Shown: piece by piece, positions 10,931 to 30,610 of the stretch
Layout of the letters: every line of letters begins with the position of its first letter
How positions within the stretch are numbered: position 1 is the first letter of the stretch
Origin: Haematococcus lacustris
Taxonomy: Eukaryota > Chlorophyta > Chlorophyceae > Chlamydomonadales > Haematococcaceae
DNA length: 64,000 nt
Direction: 5' to 3'
Assembly: GCA_030144725.1 (NCBI GenBank)
Contig: JASKMD010000008.1
Coordinates: 20,100,029 to 20,164,028, forward strand
Notes under the pieces: model-generated
Told to the model about the DNA's origin: nothing
The model's database searches: none
What the model saw: only the letters and a program-made list of their open reading frames with translations
Made by a program: the position numbers and the translations under genes

Positions 10931-12083
10931 TTACCTAGGGTTCGTTGCCGAATGTATTTGCAGACTACACGCTGCTGCCGGCCCATAGTTGTGTGCTCGC
11001 CAGGCCGGTGAATGTTGGCCACCACACACTGCTCTGTGATGAACAGCCGCCGGCATGTGGGAAGCCGGCGACGGCTGACATGTGTCTTCAACATCAACTT
11101 GGCTGTGCTGAGGTAGTGAATGCTGCTGTCCTTGCTGCTGGCTTTCCAGGTGGGGCCTCTTGCGTGGGGATGAAGAAGTCAGAGGGCTCAGGTGGGCTCG
11201 GCCCCGGTGTGGGCTCAGGTGGGCTCGGCTCTGCGGGGGCTGGGAGGTGGTGGGGCTGCAAGGGGGTGCGAGGGGGCAGGGTCCAGGCGGTCGGAGTAGG
11301 CTAGTCAACTCTGCAAGGCAGAGTCGGGTCACGCCAAAGTCAATTACGGCGGGCCTGATTGATGGATTGCCGTGCTTTCTTTTCCAGCAGCTGTGTCGTT
11401 GAGTAATGAACAAAGTAATAACGAGACATTCTAATAACTCACAGTGGTCAGCTCACCACATGCCGATTTGTTCAAGGGGGTCCCTTTTTCTGTGTGGCTG
11501 CCTAGAGAGACCTCTATCCATTCGCACTTCGCTACATTGTCGAGTTATTTCTTGCCCAACGACGGTCTTCCGACGCCGCCTGCACCAATGAAAGGCTCGT
11601 GGAGCAAGCTGGCGGGCTGAAATGAGATTGTACTTCTGGCTCGATATCACGCGCAGCTCCATCACTGATGCCGCTACATATCACTATAACAATCGATGGT
11701 GAGCAGATGAGGTGTATCCGCGCTCGCTTGCGCCGGCATGGCCTCTGATGCAAGGATTAACGCGCCGCTTGCCAGTAGATGCGGAGTAATTCGCAGGTGC
11801 CAATGCAACAAACGCTATCGCAATCGGTGCACTTTGTAGCGAGTACTTGCATGAAGACTACCAACCCCATGTTGGGGACTCCTGAATGGCAGCCCAAACA
11901 TGTCCATGCGAACCAAGGTTTCAGAGAGTGTCGTCGATCGGCGTCGCAAAAGTATGGGTCATGCTATGGGAGCATCCACTGTCGACTTAGACATAGCAAG
12001 ATCGACAACATGCCGCCGACTGCAAGCAATGCCATCACGTCAAGCCACCACACAACCCCTGCGCTTTGTCGTAACACTATTCT
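10931..12083. other. Intergenic, nothing recognised
   Basis: 1.15 kb between the AGCCC array and the 3' end of HRD3. It has mixed composition and short ORFs in all frames, none resembling a known family. It probably includes the HRD3 3' UTR. Confidence 0.4.
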
Positions 12084-15000
12084 TTAATCGTTGTCCGCCC
12101 CCAACCTATCCGTCCCTAACAACCCTCCCCCAACCCGTTCCCCTGGTGCGATCGCGGCTGCCGCTTCCTCCCCAACCTCGCCTGATGACGCTGCGCTTGT
12201 TTTGTCGCCGGCTGTATGTTCTACCGGCGACCCCGACTCGCTTGCTTGCTGTAAAGACACTCCTGCCGCAGGCTCCGGCTCCGGCGTACGCTGCGCTTCT
12301 TCCACTTGATGTGCCGCCTGTGTGCCTTGAGGCTGCGCCCCAGTCAGCCGTCCGGCTGACTCCAGCTGCGCTCTGTGCTGCTGTCTGCGCGCCGCGACCG
12401 CCTCCTGCCCCTCAGCCGCAATTTGCTCTGCGATGATACGGTGCCTCGCTTCCTCGTCCGTTTCCAGCGGCCGGTGCGCGACCCGGGCCTGGCGTGCGCG
12501 CAGGACCATGACCAGGAGCAGCACCAGCGCGGCGAGGAACGCAGTTTCGCCGACGTCTTTTTGCCCGGTCACTGCTGTCGCGAGGTCAACCAGCCCCGCG
12601 TTCTGCAACCACTGCCAGAGCCCCAGCTCTACGCGCATGACAGAGCGGTGCGGCAGCAAGCTCGCGGCGACGCTGGTCCACTGGCCCAGCACACTGGTGT
12701 GCGGCGGACGCAGGACGAACACGTTGTCCCACACTGACGTCCCGAGGGCGGGCAGCCTGGGCCGCAGCCACGCCCAGACCTGGTGCAGCAGCAGCCATGC
12801 CTTGGCGCAGTAAACAGCCAGCGCGGCGTCCTGACTGGTGTGCAGTGCCATGTCGTAAAAGCGACCAGCCAGCGTGAGGTCTTGGGGCACACCAGCACCG
12901 AACTCGTGCATGAAGCCCAGGTTGAACATGGCCTCAGGGGAGCGTTCTTGGTATGCCTGCAAGGGGAGTCAACAGTGCCACGGACTTGATCACCCTCACC
13001 CTCAGACACAGACACACCCTCACCCTCAGACACACCCTCGCCCTTACCCTCACCCCTCACCCCTCACCCTCACCCTCAGACACACCTTCACCCTCACCCT
13101 CGCCCTTACCCTCACCCTCAGACACACTCTCAGACACATCCTTACGACAAGCAGTAGAGGGAGGTGACATCAGCATGCTGCTACAGAGTAACGCATCATG
13201 TGCTTCTTGTTGACTACATGCCATTGTGCCAGCCAGCATGGGGTTGTCAGCACAGAGCCAGTCGCACCTCGTAGTAAATGGCTGATGAGCGAGCCCAGTC
13301 TTGATTTACTCCGTCTCCATGGAAGTAGGCGTCTGCCATGGCCAACAGACTGGCCACGTTGCCCATCTCTGCGCTGCGCTTCAGCAGTTGGAACGTGACG
13401 TTAGCAGCTTGACCCTCTGCACCAGCAAGGCAGCAGGGCAGCAGGGCAGCAGGGCGCTTGGAAGCTTGTCAGGGTCAGGGTCAGGGTCAGGGTCAGGGTC
13501 AGGGTCAAGCTCAGGGTTGGGATCAGCGTTGTTGAAGCCGTCCCAGTGCTGAGCCTGGGACTCGGGGTCATCAGGGGCACTCCCGCTCACCTGCCCTCAC
13601 ATAATCCTTGGCCAGCAGCCAGGCTGCGTTAGACTGCCCAAGCTCCATGCCCGCCTCACCTGCGCCGCCATGCAGGGCAGCAGGGCGGCAGTGATCCCAA
13701 TGGGCAGGGTTGGTCCCAAGGCATGGCGCATGAGCCACCACATACCACACAGCATGCGCTTACAGCTAGGCTTGTTTGCAACCATGATATGCGCTGCAGA
13801 ACATGCCTCCCTGTGTTCTGCACAGCCTCAAGAGGAGGATGTCAATGGGAGGTTCCACAACAGCTGGCAGGGAGAGTTTAGGCAGTGAGCCTTGTCACCC
13901 ATGGCCTTCCCATACACGCTGAGATGAGCTTCCCATGGACAGGGAGATGCACAACGCAGCTGGCGGTGGTGACTGTTCAGCTCCTGGCAGCCGTCTGTGT
14001 GGCCCATGGCTAAGGGCGATGAGGGCAATGCCGGCAGGGAGGGTGACGCAATGGTGGTGGCAGCTGCAGGGGTTTGCTCAGCCCTGCCCCATATCTCCAT
14101 AGCTCAGCCCTGCTCCGAGTGGTGGCAGCTGCAGGGGTTTGTTCAGCCCAGCCCCAAACCCACTGTGGTGCCGGCAACTGCTGGAGTGTCTGGTCTAAGT
14201 TAGCTGCTGTTTGTCCTGCTCCTGCCATCGCCGTTTGCACAGTGTCTACAGCTGTGACAGTGTGGGTAGTGTCGAGACCCATGCCAACCCCTCCTGCCTT
14301 AACCCTCTTCTGTCCGGACGCCCCCAGCTCTGCTCCCAGTGCACATTCCGCTGGTGGGTTAGGCCTAACCCTAACCCTAACCTTAACCCATGACCCTAAC
14401 CCCTAACCCACATACCGCTGGTGCGCTGCCAGGCTGACCTGCTTGCAAGTAGTGCCAGGCTGCGGCCTTGTAGTTGCCCTGGAAGTAGGCCTCGTGCCCC
14501 TGCTGCAGGTTGGCGGCCACGGGACCTCGCTCAGCAGCCAGCTTGAGCAACAGGGAGGCTGGACGGCAGTTTCTGCACGCGCACATCCACATTCAGCTCT
14601 GTGATCTACACAGCATGACATACACAGCGCAACCACAAAGGTGAAACTCGTTAAAGGCACCAAGGCTGCATATGCTTGTAAAAGAGCCTTGGGCTGCAGG
14701 TTCAGCATGTTTAGCACCCATTGTTTAGCATGCTCAGCTTGTCTCCATTGTTAGCCTCAAACCTTTTGTGTGCCATGGATTCTGGTGATGGACACTGAGG
14801 CTATTGGCATATACTTCCATGCCATGTCATGGCCTGTCCTTGCCTGGCCTACCCAGACCTGACTGACCCCGACCTGACCTGCCCAGGCCTGCCCTGGCAG
14901 GCCCTGGCACTGGAGCTGCACGCACTTGAGTGTGCCTTTCCCAGCCAGGTGCATCATGGCCACGTTGTACATGGCCAGCAGGTGACCCGCATGAGCCGCC

Positions 15001-18000
15001 AGCATGAGGTAGGAGAAGGCGCGCTGCACGCTCTTGCGCCTCACACCCACCCCCTGCACCTCACACAGCGCATGCACTCAGGCTGCTGCCCAGCACAGCT
15101 GTGTGCTGGCATGATGATGTGCCCTGATAGCCTGGCAATGCCCAGGACATGCATGCCTCCAGCAGCATGGGCCTAATGACAGGGATTTGGTTGACAGCCA
15201 GCCCCCTAAATGTGACAAAAGTGGCTAAAAACCCTTGCTGGTGGCAATGAAGTTAGGATGCCATGAAAGGATGTAATGGCAGCGGTGGCGGCCTTGACTA
15301 CACTAGCTGTGCCTTGGCTGGCCAAGCGGAGTCAGGCCCCACCAAACTTTGACCTGCGCCCCAGGGCCTTGACCCTGACCACCACACCGCCCAAGCCTCA
15401 GCCTCCACCACCTGCACTGGCTAGTGCATGGAAATGCCTAAACTTAAGCCTGGGCATGAGCTCCCACCACCTGCATGGGCTAGTACTAGGAATTGCCTGA
15501 GCCTGGGCCTCAGCTCCACATACCTGTAGGTGCATGACCCCTAGGTAGTAGTGGGCGTCCACGTGGCCCTGCTCCGCTGCCTGCACCCCTCAGCAAGCAG
15601 GGCAGCAGTTGGAAGCAGTGGGCAGCAGTGAGCAGGAGCCGGACAGCAAAGGCATGCGGCCTCCAGGGTGCCAAAGCAGCCAGCACATGCCCCACATCAG
15701 TGCATGGACAACTCACCATGCAAGCTGCACACAAGGTGGCGTGAAAGCAGTGCAGGGCTATGCTTCTACAGTAGGCTGGCGGAAACAGTATGTGCCAGCC
15801 TAAATAGAAACAACCTGGCCTGTGTACAATCTCTTTAAACCGCCCCATTGGCTGATACCCAGGGCTCAGTTGGCTAACACCTACAGAAGCCGCCCAGTCC
15901 AGCGCTTCTGCAGCAGGCTGATAGCAGCTAGCCTCGAACTATGCTGTGCTTATGACTTTGCGTCAGGACCCATTACTTCAATTCTGCTCTCAACTGCTAC
16001 TGCTACTGCCGTGAAGCTGCCACCACACGACCAGCTGCATTGCTTCACTTCCTAATGCCTGACACGGTGTCTAGCCAGCTGCTGCTAATGCCAGGCAGCT
16101 GCCACCGCGACTGCGGTACAGCACCCAGGCTGCTGCCTCAGCTGCCACCCTGCCAGCCTCCTGGTACCCCTACTGCGCCACATGCTCTGCTGCTGCTGCT
16201 GCTGGTGGCTCACCCTGACTCACCTCCACAAACAGCTTCAGCGCCTTCTCAGGGTCCTTGTCTGCACCCTGACCCGTGAGGTGCATGTAGGCCAGGCCAT
16301 ACAGGGCGGTAGGGCCGCCCTCCTCCGCGGCGGACTCAAACTGCTGCCGGGCTGCGGCAAGGTCCACCTCGCCTGCCTGCTACCAACAAACCACCATCAT
16401 CATGATCAAATGGGCTAGTTTTCCATTCGCTTTCCATTCGCCCATCGGCCCATTCGCCCTGGGCTAGTTTTCCATTCACCCATCGGCGTTGCTGCACCAC
16501 TTATGCTCGTATTGTCTGCCACAGTGCCACAGTGCCACAGTGTGGGTAGTGTTGAGCCCCATGCCAGCCCCTCCTGCCACCTGGTCAAATCCCAGTATCA
16601 CGCAAAGCAGTGGCAGGTTGCAGTGGCAGTGGGAGGCCTCCACCACATGTGCCAGCGCCGCACCGCACCAGGCCATTGGCGTACATGTTGCCCAGGTGAC
16701 CCATGGCTTGCACATCCCCAGCCTCTGCCGCCCTCTGCAGATACTGCATGGCGGCGGAGTGGTCTCTCTGCATGCCGTGCATACCATAGTTCAAGACCTG
16801 CAACCAGGGGCATCAACAAGCCGAACGCACCGTCATCACCATGATCATCATATCACCAGCAGCAACATCATCGCAAGCATCGGAAACACAAGCAGCAGCA
16901 CCACAACATGAGCATAAGGCAAGCGAGCCTGATATGTCTGATGTGTGGAAGAAGAAGATGAAGCAATAAGAGGGATGAACAAGTAGATGGAGTGGATAGG
17001 TAGATGAACTCAGCAGCAGGCAGGCAGGCTGGCAACAGGCGAGGACGCTGCTTAGGATGCGTGGGTATACACCCCTGGACTTGATGAGCGGCATGCATGC
17101 TCCACGGCTGCCACAAGCAGCAGGCCTCCCTACAGCCGGCAACCTAGAGGGTCCAGAGCGACCAGGTTCGACTCCTGCACCCGGGGCTCCCCTTGCAGCA
17201 CCCTTGAGCACCCGGGTTCAACTCCCACACCTGGGCCACTGTGGTTTGGGCATCCACATTCCCCTTGTCAGCGGAGTCCTGGTAAAACTGCACCACCTGC
17301 AGGCATAGGAAAGACGAAGGCAGGCACAGCAGGATGGCAGGCAGGTGCCAGATTGCAACAACCTGCATGCTGTTTGAACACCGTGAGATGCATGATGGCA
17401 GGCACGCGTCAGAACAGGCAGGTAGACAGGGCTAGCAGCCCCAAACCCACCGCCGCCCCCTTACCTCGCGCTGCCTGTCCACTTTATGTGACTGGCTAAA
17501 CAGCACGCTGAGCCGTATCCGTTCCACATAGGGCAGGTTGCTCCCTCCTGGCTGCACTGACAGGTCTGCTACCTGCCGACACAAACAGTCAAAAAGCACT
17601 CGTGTGCCCATGTCTGCATGCAGGACACCATGCAGGTACCATGCAGGGCTGCATGCAGGGCTCCATGCAAGCAAGGCGCTCACCTGCTCTACCACCGGGG
17701 TGTAGTAGGCAGCAGCTGTCCAGCAGCTCTTAGGAACCCCAAGGCCATGCAGGTGACGGTAGCCCAGCGCCATACGGGCTAATGCATCCCCGCCTGACGC
17801 TGCAAAGAAGTAGTGCAGCAGCGCTGCATCCTCATCTGGCTGCATGCACATGCATGCACACATGCATGCAAGCGCTTGTGGCTGAACAAGGAAACCATCT
17901 AAAGAGTGAAGTGCTGCCATCCATGTCTGCACACCACTTGGCAACCATGCCTCAGCCAGCTGCTGTGGGTAGCAGGGGTGAGGGGTGTGAGTGTAGTCTG

Positions 18001-18923
18001 CTGACTGCAGTCTGCCTCTGTGCAAGCTGCCTCCTGCAGCTGTCATGTGGTGGTAAGTGGTAAGTGGTGGTGGTAGCCAAACACTGGCCGCCTGTGGCTG
18101 TGGCTGTCATCTGCCGTCTAGGCGCCCACCCAGCATCAGGTGCGCCCCACCTCGCCAAATTGCACGATGCCAGCCTCATCCCAGCTGTCTTGGTACTGCA
18201 GACCTAGGGCGTAGCGCATGGCCATCTGGCCTTGAGCCTCAGGCTCCCCTAGAGCTGCTGCGCGTCTGAACAGCTCCAGGGCCAGCTGGGCATCCTGCTG
18301 ACACCCCCATCCCTCCTGCAAGCAGGCCAAGGAGGTTATAGGAGTTTAAGCATGGGCTGCAGACAGGAGAGGGAGAGGGAGCTGAGAAGGCACATGCTCC
18401 AAGGCAGGGGTGCAGGGCGGGGCAGCTGACATGCAGCCAGCATGACAGGCACCATAACACGGAGTTTTGCTCGCTTAAGCTGGCTGTGTGCGCCTTACCA
18501 TGGCGACCTTTGCCAGCTCACGAAGAGCGCCTTTGTGACCATGTGGCAGGAAGAACAGGTCTGGGTAGCCTGGCACAGGTATCATCCCTTGGCTATCTGG
18601 CCCTGCGCTGCTTTCTCCTTCGCCTGGGTCAGACTTCCTGGCTGTCTTTACTCCTGCTGCCTTGAGCAGCAGCTCCCCGACACAACGTTGCTGCTCCTTT
18701 TTGCTGACGCCAACCTGTCCCCTGCATTGGCCATGCCCAAAGCGTGGAGTACTGGGGGTTTCTCTCGATAAGAGGGAACTCCGCACCTGATGGCCATAGC
18801 TGCATCGTACAGCTTTTGATGATCGTCATGCCGCGAGGCTGTGTCCAGAGCAGACACGAAGGATCTGGCACAGGACAGCACGTAGCAAACAAGAAGGGCG
18901 AGAGGGAGCGCGGCAGTCCGCAT
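12084..18923 (-). CDS. HRD3: HRD3/SEL1L, Sel1-repeat subunit of the ER HRD1 ubiquitin ligase
   Basis: HRD3/SEL1L captures misfolded lumenal proteins and passes them to the HRD1 ligase for ERAD. Fourteen phase-compatible exons: 18923-18787, 18721-18499, 18315-18151, 17839-17684, 17572-17465, 17296-17231, 16797-16669, 16376-16224, 15580-15524, 15053-14926, 14572-14439, 13659-13591, 13416-13268 and 12956-12084. They encode 848 aa, in the family range. The start Met begins a signal peptide (MRTAALPLALLVCYVLSCA). Sel1 repeats follow, for example EAQGQMAMRYALGL, GDVQAMGHLGNMYANGL, ALYGLAYMHLTGQGADKDPE, HYYLGVMHLQGVGV and AMYNVAMMHLAGKG. The family blocks AAERGP and LGQSNAAWLLAKDY are clear. Near the C terminus is a single hydrophobic span (AFLAALVLLLVMVLRARQAR), the expected membrane anchor, then an acidic/Gln-rich cytosolic tail. 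The exon 2 start could shift by a few codons. Confidence 0.93.
12985..13135. repeat. CTCACCC/CAGACACA-rich low-complexity tract in last HRD3 intron
   Basis: Imperfect CTCACC and CAGACACACC units alternate between the HRD3 exons at 13268 and 12956. Confidence 0.8.
13469..13506. repeat. Short (GGGTCA)6 array in an HRD3 intron
   Basis: Six near-perfect hexamers lie between exons 13659-13591 and 13416-13268. This is the same hexamer family as the large CCCTGA array in CCZ1 intron 1. Confidence 0.85.
14362..14407. repeat. Interstitial telomere-like (CCCTAA)n tract in an HRD3 intron
   Basis: Four tandem CCCTAA-type units, then degenerate ones (ccttaaccc, gaccctaacccctaaccc), lie between exons 14572-14439 and 13659-13591. 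Confidence 0.85.
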
Positions 18924-19172
18924 CGAGCCCTCAAACCCGATACCTGCATCCGCCAATACTCGCAGCCTGTGCAGGTCACTCGGTCTGCGAAACAAATTTT
19001 CATTCCTCTGCTGACACCGTCCTTTCCTTGACGCCAGTTAACGCTGCAGTGTCGACTACTATCTGGGTAACCTCTTCAATCCCTGCAGGTTAAGCTCGCG
19101 GGCGGGGCGCTGCGAGGGTCAGCAGGCGTGCCAGGGCGGTAGGGCCCTCAGCGTCCTTGTCAGCTCGTCAAC
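18924..19172. promoter_or_regulatory. Shared divergent promoter of HRD3 (-) and CDC5 (+)
   Basis: Only 249 bp separate the HRD3 start codon (18923, -) from the CDC5 start codon (19173, +), so both 5' UTRs and core promoters must fit here. No TATA box stands out. Inferred from gene positions alone. Confidence 0.6.
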
Positions 19173-27194
<8,022 letters not shown>

Positions 27195-27549
27195 TGGAAG
27201 TCAGCGTGGCGAAGGTGGACAATGGTTGGTGGCAAGGCTTTGAAGTGGCGAGGCATGAGATGGCACAAAGCTATGGCGGTGCAGTCAAATGATTAGCTTG
27301 ATTCACAACTCCAGCTGCTTGCGTGAGAAGGAATGTTGGGTGCTGAAAGTTCCCGTCCAGGGCATTTCGATGTCTACTAGACTCTAGTAGAGTAGAAGCC
27401 TGATTAATTGGACCTCACTTTCGCCTCACTTTGCCTCGGACGGCGAAAAGTTGCCGGCTCTCCGGTTGGATGGCGTGCTGGCATGCACACCATAGCACGG
27501 CCACTCCGCTTTGATAATGTTGCTGAGTCCCTATGATGTCCCCGAATAA
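27195..27549. other. CDC5 3' flank and 5' edge of the Fanzor-like remnant
   Basis: Ordinary non-coding DNA with an in-frame stop (27547-27549) just before the open RuvC-like frame. No N-terminal part of the Fanzor-like protein was found here. Confidence 0.4.
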
Positions 27550-28254
27550 GAAACGCAAGCCCTGGCCTATGGGGCAGCTGGCTTCAAGGGCAGCGGCACC
27601 ATTGGCTGCGGGGGTGTCCCTGTCAGCCAGATGCTGAAGGAGGCAGTGCAGCAGATCAGGGCAGGGCGTGTGGTGCTGGTGGATGAGTTCCGCACCAGCC
27701 GGGTCAGCTCAGCCGACAACACCCCCAGCGAGACTATCCTTGACACGCCACCTGAGTCCCTCAGGTGAGGGGGTTGAGGATATGGGGTTGTTGGCAGTGT
27801 TGGGCGGTGGTGGAGTCAAGGTGACTAGGTAGGGTCAAGAATCTTACAAATGTGCATTGCCCCATGTGTCCATGCAGGTGGCTGCGGCCAGTAAAAAGCA
27901 TGGCAAAGCCACCCCAAGTCCGGGGCCTGATGTGCTCAACAAGCATTAACAACATCACCAGGTAAGCATTGACCCAACCCTACACATGTGCATGACATGA
28001 GCATATCCCACATGGCATGACACATGAATTGACGTCATGCATCTTCCACACCCATGTGCAGGTTCAATGACCGGGACGTGTCAGCCGCGCTGAACATTCG
28101 CCGCTGTGCAGTCGGTCCAGGGCCACGTCTCACTGAGCTGTGCTACTGGACTAACCGCCCAGCCATGCCAAAGGCAGGCCAGCCAGGCCAGGATTGGGTG
28201 ATCATACCCGACAAGCCCCTGTTGCGCAAATGGCAGCGCCAGTTGCAGCAGTAG
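27550..28254 (+). pseudogene. Fanzor/TnpB-like RuvC nuclease, C-terminal half (element copy 1)
   Basis: Three phase-compatible segments (27550-27764, 27878-27961, 28062-28254) encode about 163 residues with no ATG at the front. VVLVDEFRTSRVS matches the RuvC-II block (catalytic acid before an RTS) of TnpB and eukaryotic Fanzor OMEGA nucleases. FNDRDVSAALNIRRC matches RuvC-III (D-R-D-x-x-A-A-x-N-I). The upstream AYGAAGFKGSGTIG block fits the segment before RuvC-II. The zinc-ribbon Cys pairs normally between II and III are not evident: RTSRVSSADN lacks the expected first Cys, and only one Cys remains in GLMCSTS. RuvC-I and the N-terminal recognition region are absent. The two small introns are conserved in a second copy at 55613-56670, so this is a repeated mobile family. 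Probably a 5'-truncated, inactive remnant, although the retained frame is intact. Confidence 0.7.
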
Positions 28255-28480
28255 CCAGCTACAGCGCAAGACAATCCCAAGCAAAAGAAAACATAAAACC
28301 CCTCACAAAGGGGATGTGTGTGGTTTTGAGCTACTAGGGCTTTGGTACAGGCACACACACCAGAAGGCTGAGCTGAAGTGGGCATTAAACACACTGTCCG
28401 TAGCCTTTACAATGATGAGCTCGCAGCCCGGTCGATTCCAACTCATGCTTTATTTTGGTGTAGCATGAGGGCTGTGGGGT
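28255..28480. other. Element-specific 3' region shared by both Fanzor-like copies
   Basis: The sequence from the RuvC stop to about 28494 is nearly repeated at 56041-56670, including the blocks cacacaccagaaggctgag and tttattttggtgtagcatg. It separates the two convergent ORFs and is part of the mobile unit. Confidence 0.8.
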
Positions 28481-29161
28481 TCAGGAGTTGTCGGCTGACT
28501 TCTTGAGCCTGCCAGCGAAGAGAAGCGTGAGGATGTTGCCAAAAGCTGTCTGCAGCTGCTGGCCGACGTGGTCCACCATGTTGGTGTCAGACAGGTGGCG
28601 GGGGATTGCTTCGAGGCGGGCACACAGGTCGGGGTGCGCGGCCAGCACGGCAGCGACTGCTGCACTCGGCTGAGTGCCCTCGCCATCTCCGGGCAGGCCG
28701 CGGCACAGCTGCAGGAACAGATTCCTGCAGCTCAGGTCCGGGATGTCTGCTGCGGAGACTGGGATGTCTGTGTCTGTGTATGACAGTGGCTGGCCTTGCG
28801 CGTCAAGCTGGTCGGCTACGTGCAGGGTAAACAAGCCGCGCACGAGGAAGCCCAACAGCAGGCTGCCAATCACCCCCCGCTCGCTGATGTCCTTCACACG
28901 TGGGCGCACAGCCTTGTCAAGGAAGGCGTCCCAAAGCGCTTGCGGGAGGTGGTCGATGAGGTGGGCTAACTTGGCCTTTCTTGCGTGGAGCGTATTGTCC
29001 CTGCTGCGGGCAGCGCGGGCCTCTCCTGAAGCCTTCCTTTTGCGCTGTGCCTCGGTCAAGTCGGGTTGGCCTGCCTCGTCGCGGTCAAGTATGTCGAAGT
29101 CGGGGTCCTCCGGCACTGCTCTAGGCCCACCCACACCGGTTCGTCTCTTCTTCCTCGCCAT
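28481..29161 (-). CDS. Unrecognised 226-aa ORF convergent with the Fanzor-like fragment
   Basis: An uninterrupted ORF starts MARKKRRTG at 29161; an in-frame ATG at 29221 would add a short hydrophobic leader. Features: a basic start, an acidic block (DPDFDILDRDEAGQPDLTEA), a charged helix (RKRKASGEARAARS) and a helical C-terminal half (ISERGVIGSLLLGFLVRGLF, then VDHVGQQLQTAFGNILTLL). Its final codons lie in the region conserved between the two element copies, so it probably belongs to the element. The helical half reminds me of the N-terminal part of algal Fanzor-associated proteins (inference, not confirmed). If so, the N- and C-terminal halves of one protein face each other on opposite strands. 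It could instead be an independent host gene. Confidence 0.5.
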   Translation of the reverse strand: MARKKRRTGVGGPRAVPEDPDFDILDRDEAGQPDLTEAQRKRKASGEARAARSRDNTLHARKAKLAHLIDHLPQALWDAFLDKAVRPRVKDISERGVIGSLLLGFLVRGLFTLHVADQLDAQGQPLSYTDTDIPVSAADIPDLSCRNLFLQLCRGLPGDGEGTQPSAAVAAVLAAHPDLCARLEAIPRHLSDTNMVDHVGQQLQTAFGNILTLLFAGRLKKSADNS

Positions 29162-29746
29162 AAACAATAGCAACGCGAGGCAGCTACATATAATAAGGAT
29201 TTTCGTGCTTGTCACACACATGTCCACATGGTCGGCATAACGGCCGACAACGGTGCCGGGAAATTGTGGTGAATCGGCCTAACGGCGCAGACGGCAGACT
29301 TCAGCCTGTATAAACAGCAGTTCTGTCGCTTTGGGTGTACCGGCGTGCTGCGCAATCTGCGGATTTGGACCCAGAGTATCGCGCCGCAACAAGCCGACGT
29401 CATAAGTGCTCTGCGCAGCACAACAACGCAGGTGGGAGCAGGGCAGGGCAGGTGGGCCCAGGGCCGGGTCACAATTGTCGCAGTAGTCGCAGTTAAGGAC
29501 ACCGACACTGCCCAGCGGCTTGTACAGATGGGCTGGGCGCTAGCTCCTGCAACGACAGTTCGGCCTCTGCCACCCAGCTGTACAATTGCTACGTGATTTT
29601 GTTCTTATTCGCTGATGGCAGCACGGCAAGAAGCAGACGGCTACTAACAGACGGGTCTGACTGTGCCTGAGGCCGTTGCTGTTGTGCGCATCATCGCCAC
29701 CCAAGCATAGAGCGTTGTGCACATTGCTCTCAGCAGGTGCAGACAT
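29162..29746. promoter_or_regulatory. Upstream region of the MYB gene and of the convergent-element ORF
   Basis: 585 bp between two divergent start codons. Three AACGG cores (29239, 29249, 29281), the core of plant MSA/MYB-binding sites, lie within 47 bp. No clear TATA box. Regulatory role inferred. Confidence 0.4.
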
Positions 29747-30576
29747 ATGGCAGACGCGATGGGCGATGATGCCGTGTGGGGCGAGAGCGCTGCCGGCCGC
29801 TGCGCAAAGCGTCGCTACCCAGTTGCGCGGTTGAAAGGCAACTGGAGCGTTGAAGAGGACGACGCGCTGAAGCGGTCAGTAGATATTTCGGTTGTGGTGG
29901 TGCAAGCTGTGCATGGCAAAACTGCACACAGTAGGTCCATAGCCATGACACCATGGGAAGCATCACAACTCACAAGAATAACCGCCTCGGGCTTTGCAGG
30001 CTGGTACTAATGCATGGCGAGGGGAACTGGTGCATCATATCCAAGGCTGTTAACTTTGCCATGGGGAAAACAGATGGCGACGGTCGCATAGGGAAGCAGT
30101 GCCGGGAACGCTGGAACCACCACTTGAAACCAGGCATTCGGACAGACGCTTGGACAGATGAAGAGGAGGCGCAGCTGGTGACAGCTCACATGAAGTTTGG
30201 CAACCGTTGGAGTGACATTGCACGCTCCTTGGAAGGCCGGACTGAGAACCACATCAAGAACCATTGGTACGTCACCACTGTGCCCCTATGTCACTGCATC
30301 CTCACTCGCTCCTTGCTTTCCACGTGCACAGCTGCCCTACACACATGTTCTTCTCACTGCAGCCGTACGGCTGTTGCTGCACTTCAGGAATGCGACCCTC
30401 AGGAGGAAAGACAGTCATATCAAGGCTGCTGGCTTGCCCAGCACGCTCCGCGTCTACATGCAGCAGCTGGGGCTCCTGTCAGCAGGCCCTGGGCCGTGCC
30501 TGGCCCCAGACACACCAGAGCCAGCTGGCTGCAGGGCTGCCAAGGCCCACACCCTGCTGCTCCCGACCTTGAACTC

Positions 30577-30610
<34 letters not shown>

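Noticed and set aside
8758..11097. 779-codon minus-strand ORF (repeated GLGWA) and plus-strand ORFs (repeated AQPSP)
   Set aside because: They are the AGCCC array read in frame; none of the frames through it meets a stop and the flanks match no family.
17163..17230. GGTTCGACTCC-like tRNA B boxes (also at about 51729)
   Set aside because: Good B-box match but no A box at the right distance and no cloverleaf; perhaps SINE debris, too weak to call.
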